DNA from: Gari tellinella
Lineage: Eukaryota > Mollusca > Bivalvia > Cardiida > Psammobiidae
Direction of reading: 5' to 3'
DNA length: 64,000 bases
NCBI GenBank assembly: GCA_922989275.2
Contig: OV277874.1
Coordinates: 14,930,154 to 14,994,153 of the forward strand
Both the position numbers and the translations under genes were made by a program. Positions 61,701-64,000 of the stretch are shown here, piece by piece (the first letter of the stretch is position 1; each line of letters starts with the position of its first letter). The notes beneath the pieces were generated by a model that saw only the letters and a program-made list of their open reading frames with translations, did no database searches and had not been told where the DNA came from.

Positions 61701-62442
61701 ATGGTAAACCACAACGATCTGTAAAACAGAGTTCTACTTTACAATCAGACTATTTAAAAAGCCAATGATAACTGTATGCGTTTAACATATTTTTACCTAA
61801 TTATGGTTGATACATAAAATAGAAACATGTGGCAATTAAATTCAAACAACTTTTGAGCTAGATTTTCAATCTTTGCTGCAGTATACATGTATATGTTTAC
61901 TTCGTTCATGGAAATTTAGATTAATCATGACACTACTACCAAAGACACAGACCTACCTTATCCAGCAAATCCTGTCTACCAATGTGACTTCCAGCGGAAA
62001 AGTGCTTACAGTTGATAAACAAGGACAGAATGCCTTGAATATCTGCATCCTTTGCAGACAGGTCTAACTCACAGCCAAAGGGTACAAACAATTTCATGGT
62101 TTCCCAAGGATCTGACTGCCAAAGGTTGGGATGTGTGTTTGCTGGAGACAGTTTAGGAAATGGAACATTTCTGTGAAATGATATGGCAATTTGCAGCCAA
62201 GGGTCACAGACTGGACAATTTATATACCATTTGTGATTGCGAAAATCATTTTTGATATCCTTAGAACTGCAATTTCTTTTACATGTGGATTTTCCTAAAG
62301 ACTTAAGCAGCTGTTTATGAAAGAGGTCAGATTGGTTGTCAGTGAATTCCTCCAGACCCTCTTTCATGTACATCAATGACAGTGTAGCCCTCGTCCAATT
62401 AATATATTCCTTGTCACTAAACCTGTCTCCACCAGTAGCCAT
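38663..62442 (-). CDS. HEPN (CXorf38-like)-coiled coil-NACHT-LRR-like gene, six coding exons
   Basis: Six minus-strand exons join in frame to about 1165 aa. Order: residues 1-217, a CXorf38-like (DUF4559-type) region with CKRNC and CPVC cysteines, DPWETMKLFVP, and the HEPN motif RNSLLH (R-x4-H); about 218-330, a charged coiled coil; about 429-436, Walker A GDAGFGKS; about 514-523, Walker B LIILDGLDEW; sensor region VFITTTR; then winged-helix-like sequence and divergent leucine-rich repeats to the stop at 38663-38665. NACHT proteins are STAND NTPases that oligomerise on sensing a ligand, and Rx4-6H HEPN domains are commonly RNases. The inference is a cytoplasmic immune sensor whose effector may cleave RNA. 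No signal peptide or membrane segment is seen. Introns are 1.8-8.3 kb and packed with transposons. The nearest relatives are likely the expanded bivalve NLR-like genes. Enzymatic activity is unproven. Confidence 0.88.
41122..42512. other. Intron 5 of the HEPN-NACHT gene, first part: nothing recognised
   Basis: AT-rich intronic sequence without clear repeats or coding signals. Confidence 0.5.
42513..42649. repeat. Foldback, about 55-bp arms
   Basis: GGAACATTACTATACTTTGC...TTGTGTGTG pairs with CACACACAACTC...AGTATAGTAATATTCC, loop about 27 bp. No terminal motif shared with the MITE families. A weak direct repeat lies at 42830-42905 and 43125-43200. Confidence 0.85.
43241..43485. mobile_element. 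TA-2 MITE, degenerate
   Basis: K4 palindrome remnant (AAAACGTGGC-ttaGCCACGTTT) and TTTCGAACTCGC-like ends. 43486-44149 holds nothing recognised. Confidence 0.6.
44150..44404. mobile_element. CAG-2 MITE with K1 palindrome
   Basis: 255 bp, TAGGGCTGCCATAAG to GGCAGCCCTG, flanked by TTATTC on both sides. K1 palindrome at 44272-44343. It also contains TTAA-1 sequence on both sides of the palindrome (CCCCATAGCCTGTTT, GCTACCATG). Confidence 0.92.
44507..44751. mobile_element. TTAA-1 MITE, right TTAA mutated
   Basis: K1 palindrome at 44637-44708, apex GTGCC-ataa-GGCAC. Ends 8 bp from the donor of exon 5 of the HEPN-NACHT gene. Confidence 0.85.
44760..44817 (-). CDS. HEPN-NACHT gene, coding exon 5
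   Basis: 19 codons plus one base, SSTTDSLTGSVDDFEEQCK. The acceptor CAG is at 44820-44818 and the donor GTAGGT starts at 44759. A TTAA-1 MITE ends 8 bp inside the intron. Joins ELQQHLL of the next exon through a split Glu codon. Confidence 0.83.
45368..45443 (+). mobile_element. tRNA-like sequence (SINE head)
   Basis: GATGGCTCAGTGGTAAGG (box A-like) and GGTTCGATCCCC (box B) at normal spacing. Acceptor stem does not pair. Confidence 0.55.
45795..45875 (-). mobile_element. tRNA-like sequence (SINE head), opposite orientation
   Basis: Minus strand AATAGCTGAATGGATAGC and GGGTTCGATTCTCGG. Stems incomplete. Confidence 0.5.
46200..46793 (+). pseudogene. Tc1-like transposase pseudogene
   Basis: The C-terminal half of a DD34E transposase is recognisable (LTPVDGKINSEKHIETLDTH, NPDLNTIKNMWKSLK), broken by a stop at 46542-46544. 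At the aligned catalytic positions the middle acidic residue (usual DDNAPVH) reads NVNNHYATQ and the final Glu reads Lys (TIKNMW). The N-terminal half is not recognisable. Confidence 0.85.
46979..47294. other. No recognisable feature
   Basis: Intronic sequence of the HEPN-NACHT gene without clear repeats. Confidence 0.45.
47295..47537. mobile_element. GGG-1 MITE
   Basis: GGACCCGTTTCATAAAAC to GAAACGGGCCCC. K3 palindrome at 47379-47451. Confidence 0.83.
47793..48490. repeat. Foldback element with minisatellite arms
   Basis: The left arm repeats ACCGCAAACC (47806-47925); the right arm repeats the complement GGTTTGCGGTATTTAGAGG (48120-48490). Outer ends GTCCATCCTAATACCGC and GCGGTATTAGGACGGAC are inverted. 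The middle holds TGACGTCATC palindromes. Confidence 0.85.
48529..49081. mobile_element. 553-bp TA element with 40-bp TIRs
   Basis: CACTCAGTG(G/C)AAAAAGAAAC at both ends, inverted, between TA dinucleotides (48527-48528, 49082-49083). Contains a TTAA-4 MITE. Ends about 40 bp from the donor of exon 4. Confidence 0.88.
48691..48936. mobile_element. TTAA-4 MITE nested in the 553-bp element
   Basis: K2 palindrome at 48834-48896, apex GCCGCG-tta-CGCGGC. Left terminus diverged. Confidence 0.8.
49125..49274 (-). CDS. HEPN-NACHT gene, coding exon 4 (coiled coil)
   Basis: 50 codons, LKETKCKFDEFLETNDLVND to VRTLEDQIQ, a heptad-rich segment. The acceptor CAG is at 49277-49275 and the donor GTACGC starts at 49124. 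Phase 0 at both ends. Confidence 0.85.
49480..49700. repeat. Dispersed repeat, copy 2
   Basis: Counterpart of 36016-36245. A G-homopolymer run follows at about 49724-49744. Confidence 0.72.
49745..51006. other. Intronic sequence, nothing firmly recognised
   Basis: Weak similarity between 50040-50090 and 50750-50800 (GGAAAATT(T)CC...CACC). No coding or MITE signal. Confidence 0.45.
51007..51258. mobile_element. TTAA-1 MITE
   Basis: 252 bp TTAA to TTAA. K1 palindrome at 51056-51127, apex diverged. Confidence 0.87.
51343..51553. mobile_element. TTAA-4 MITE at a HEPN-NACHT 5' splice site
   Basis: Perfect K2 palindrome at 51387-51451. Its right TTAA occupies intron positions +8 to +11 of the exon 3 donor. 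Confidence 0.87.
51561..51740 (-). CDS. HEPN-NACHT gene, coding exon 3 (coiled coil)
   Basis: 60 codons, LKANKIEMSLNKELEVRALK to QHTETLKE, rich in K/E/L heptads. The acceptor TAG is at 51743-51741 and the donor GTATGT starts at 51560. The acceptor and first exon bases are part of a 71-bp unit repeated six times. A TTAA-4 MITE starts at intron position +8. Confidence 0.85.
51703..52125 (-). repeat. 71-bp tandem repeat, six copies, overlapping an exon acceptor
   Basis: AACTCTTTGTTCAGTGACAT-type starts at 51771, 51842, 51913, 51984 and 52055 (exactly 71 bp apart), plus the founder copy overlapping exon 3 from about 51703. Each copy carries a polypyrimidine-TAG acceptor and the first exon codons (LKANKIEMSLNKE). 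Confidence 0.93.
52353..52770. mobile_element. TA-2 MITE split by a SINE
   Basis: Left TIR at 52353-52379, right part 52661-52770 with K4 palindrome (ACGTGGC-taaCCCACGT). Right TIR absent. Confidence 0.78.
52380..52660 (+). mobile_element. tRNA-headed SINE, full length
   Basis: Head with TAACTCAGTAGTAGAGC and GGTTCAATCCCC, body with GATTTCGGGTTAGCATTACG, and a 3' tail of AATAGAAAT repeats. Inserted in a TA-2 MITE. The minus-strand copies at 21.4-21.7 kb are the same family. Confidence 0.87.
52866..53012. repeat. Long palindrome, about 70-bp arms
   Basis: AATCTAACACCAC...GAACAC pairs with GTGTTCC...GTGGTGTTAGATT around GAGGCTTTGCCGA. The same apex style occurs at 37690 and 62740. Confidence 0.88.
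53015..53231. mobile_element. Possible small element with TTTTCTCACCTC ends
   Basis: TTTTCTCACCTC and GAGGTGAGAAAA are inverted about 217 bp apart. No target duplication identified. A poly-C run lies at about 53360-53376. Confidence 0.45.
53516..53680 (-). CDS. HEPN-NACHT gene, coding exon 2 (HEPN Rx4H motif)
   Basis: 55 codons, LVGIRNSLLHSADFKVSE to EKVKQ. The acceptor CAG is at 53683-53681 and the donor GTAGAT starts at 53515. RNSLLH fits the R-x4-H signature of HEPN ribonucleases and aligns with RNEIMH of CXorf38. Confidence 0.87.
53766..54008. mobile_element. GGG-2 MITE with K2 palindrome
   Basis: GGGACTCGTTTTACTAAAC and its inverted copy ACGGTCCCC. Perfect 69-bp palindrome at 53855-53923 with CAAACAG and GATCAGA modules. 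Termini resemble GGG-1 (CTTACG...GTAAGTC) but the palindrome is of another class. Confidence 0.87.
55340..57410 (+). pseudogene. LINE (non-LTR retrotransposon) fragment with reverse transcriptase
   Basis: The 489-codon frame 55482-56951 contains GLRQGC, the catalytic YADDVVLL block, the thumb, and a C-terminal CPFCKNAIENELHVITEC zinc-finger-like motif. Reading continues in frame upstream to about 55340 (AAFIDFRKA) but is broken by TAG at 55437-55439 where the family normally has Tyr/Phe before DSINRD. The 5' part, including any endonuclease, is absent. The 3' end runs to an AATAAAG and AT-rich tail near 57410. Sits inside the 6.2-kb TIR element. Confidence 0.87.
57590..59740 (+). pseudogene. 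Decayed gene of an invertebrate repeat-associated PIN-like protein family
   Basis: Frames on the plus strand carry, in order, PYFFAFGHINYACWLPIYIR (57905), GNAFADKSSDLLSVDTKHV (58321), FSRLFISSQSRQCDLQ, WNTFLRCDETKTELF (58882), EEADTLMCLHAQHA and HAFRGCDTVS (59307-59430). This is a multicopy protein family I recall from cnidarians and molluscs, normally about 900 aa or more. The EEADT, DTDVVVLA and GCDTVS blocks suggest a FEN1/PIN-like nuclease fold (inference). At least four frame breaks are seen, and the middle acidic block is frameshifted with both Asp lost (about 59240-59275). Confidence 0.75.
60614..61309. other. No recognisable feature
   Basis: AT-rich intronic sequence. Confidence 0.5.
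61312..61513. mobile_element. TA-2 MITE, complete
   Basis: 202 bp between TA at 61310-61311 and 61514-61515. K4 palindrome at 61407-61481, centre ACGTGG-atta-GCCACGT. 61516-61956 holds nothing recognised. Confidence 0.9.
61957..62442 (-). CDS. HEPN-NACHT gene, coding exon 1 (start ATG 62442-62440)
   Basis: 162 codons, MATGGDRFSDKEYINWTRAT to RQDLLDK. The acceptor CAG is at 62446-62444, one base before the ATG, so a 5' UTR exon is expected upstream. The donor GTAGGT starts at 61956. It contains NW...EGLEEF, paired cysteines (CKRNC, CPVC), HPNLWQSDPWETMKLFVP and LFINCKHF, the same order as in vertebrate CXorf38. Confidence 0.87.
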
Positions 62443-62676
62443 TCTGTAGATAAAATATATAAAAGATAAACCCTAAGTTATTTGGGCCAAGGAAATAGTT
62501 CTAACTATATATTACGAAGATACGCATAGATGGCCTTCTTTTTTTTTTTATCAGACTCCACATTAACATACATTCTGATTAAACACAACTATCAAAATAT
62601 TAATTTAAACTAACCATATTAATGTCCCTAAAAAATATACCTGCGATAAGAACACTTTTCCTATGCAAACATATAG

Positions 62677-63020
62677 GATATGTCATGAGTAGATGTCTGA
62701 GACAAGCTGATCTCAACCGAGTCTAGAATTGAAATGTTATTAAGCGAGCCTTGGCGAGCTTAATATAATTTTTATTCTAGACGAGGTTAAGATCAGCTTA
62801 TCTGAGACATCGAAGAATGACATATTCTTTGTCTCACATAACCAATAATTTAATGTATTTTTTAAAAGCAATAGGCCTTTTTGAATCCCGGTGACATGCA
62901 AACACCTTCATAAATAGTGACGTTAAAGCGACGTCATCAAAGTGATCTCACACATGTTGGAGACAAGGATATTCGCGATCGTTGTTCGCTGTTGAAAAAC
63001 AAGGGTATTTATGTGAGAAA
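62677..63020. repeat. Palindromic dispersed repeat, copy 2
   Basis: Same family and orientation as 37630-37875, with a longer interior. A decayed TTAA-2 right half follows (about 63033-63170). Confidence 0.8.
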
Positions 63021-63170
63021 TTGTAAATACAAGATATCTCTGATCAGGATCTACCCTGTTTATTATTTTGCAACAATAAAATCAACCATTAATAGTCAAA
63101 CATGGACGGTACTTATTGAATATTGGAATTCTCCATTAAAAAGTACATTCGCCCTGCTTTATTCGTTTTA

Positions 63171-64000
63171 GGGAATATGAAACTGAACCAATTGGACAGA
63201 TTATTTTATTATGTACGTACACGGTAATAATATACATGTATATCATGCACAACACCGCGACGGGCGATAAACACACAAGCATATACTGAATTACTTACAT
63301 CTTGTTTTATGTGTATACTCAGTTGGTAACCACGAACTTTCCTACAGGACTGGCCCTTTCAGTGTTCAAAACATTCCATAATATGCTTACTTCAAAAAAC
63401 CAAAACTCGTATAATACATTGTTTTGATTGTTGATTTTGCATATGTTAAGACCCCTTCTCATATAGATAGGCCAATAATCTGAAAATATAAATAAAAACT
63501 ACATTGCATTATCAAATATATGGGTTCCTGGTCCCTTAGGATTCTTACAATTACACGCAAACACCTAACAACAGGCGAAACTGGTTGGAAGGAACATATT
63601 ATCAACTTAACCCTTTAGTTGAACTACCAAACAAAGAGGCCAAATGTGATCCCACTTTTTCTAGAATATCTCAGCACACTAATTCGATTTGAACTTTATT
63701 ATTATACCAGATTTATATAGCGCTCTTTTCACTAGAGCTGAGAAAATTGCAGCGAGTCACACCCGGCGCATAACTGGATGTTATTTTTTCAAAATGTCAA
63801 CAAGAAAAAAATTCAGACTACGCAATTAACTTAGTCTATGTGACCAAATCGTATTACTCTATAATAAATACACATGCAGAATGAATGCTCTCTACTTTTA
63901 GTTAGATAGTGAAAATTAATAAGCCTACACGTTAAAGACGTATCCGGGAGTTGTTACTGCGCATCCCAAACGCGCATGTCCTTTCCGCTCTTTTCAGTAT
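63171..64000. other. Upstream region, no gene recognised
   Basis: Contains a short dispersed motif (TATTATACCAGATTTATATA at about 63700) also seen inverted near 5110-5132. Likely upstream flank of the HEPN-NACHT gene. Confidence 0.45.
63299..63360 (-). promoter_or_regulatory. Candidate 5' UTR exon of the HEPN-NACHT gene
   Basis: A consensus donor GTAAGTAA begins at 63298 on the minus strand. It would splice to the acceptor just before the ATG at 62442. The upstream exon limit and promoter are not visible. Signal-based guess only. Confidence 0.25.

Overview
The window looks like nuclear DNA of a bivalve mollusc. It is AT-rich and has small spliced exons with GT-AG introns. A coronin and a mollusc-type NACHT protein are present, together with tRNA-headed SINEs, a LINE and Tc1 remains, and an extreme density of short palindrome-bearing MITEs. 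Species cannot be named from sequence alone. Only two host genes are supported, both on the minus strand. (1) A coronin gene has nine coding exons between 11890 and 1 and runs off the left edge; the 372 residues seen cover the WD40 propeller and the start of the C-terminal extension. A possible 5' UTR exon lies near 23.73 kb. (2) A six-exon gene from 62442 to 38663 (about 1165 aa) encodes a CXorf38-like zinc/HEPN domain with an Rx4H RNase-type motif, a coiled coil, a NACHT NTPase and divergent LRR-like repeats. It resembles an innate-immune NLR with an RNase-type N-terminal domain.

Most of the rest is mobile DNA. MITE families, named here by termini and target site: TTAA-1 to TTAA-5 (TTAA target, CCC termini, piggyBac-like); TA-1 (CAGTGCTCCCTCTC termini), TA-2 (CAGTCGAACTTCG) and TA-3 (CAGTGGAGAA), all with TA targets; CAG-1 (CAGGGCTCCAGATAAG) and CAG-2 (CAGGGCTGCCATAAG), both with exact 6-bp target duplications; GGG-1 (GGGGCCCGTTTCATAAAAC) and GGG-2 (GGGGACCGTTTTAC). 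Nearly all carry a central near-perfect palindrome of about 65-75 bp. There are four palindrome classes: K1 (arm AAGCAGG...GCAGAATG), K2 (arm CAAACAG...GATCAGA), K3 (apex GAATCGTCTY), K4 (arm TTTCAAAGT...ACGTGG). Palindrome class does not follow terminus class: K1 occurs in TTAA-1 and CAG-2, K2 in TTAA-2 to -5, TA-1, TA-3 and GGG-2, and K3 in CAG-1 and GGG-1. This modularity is the most unusual feature of the window.

Layout: 0-12 kb, coronin exons separated by wall-to-wall MITEs, several within 26 bp of a 5' splice site; 12-24 kb, MITEs, a MITE-derived tandem array (16.5-17.5 kb), SINEs and a 183-bp tandem repeat; 24-28 kb, nested MITEs and a 159-bp array; 28.28-34.21 kb, a 5.9-kb TIR element without evident coding capacity; 34-38 kb, MITEs; 38.7-62.4 kb, the HEPN-NACHT gene, whose introns hold a 1.8-kb dead Tc1 element, a minisatellite foldback, a 553-bp TA element and a 6.2-kb TIR element (54.42-60.60 kb). 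The last contains a LINE fragment and a decayed PIN-like protein gene. Several nested insertions split known MITEs and so fix element ends and target duplications exactly.
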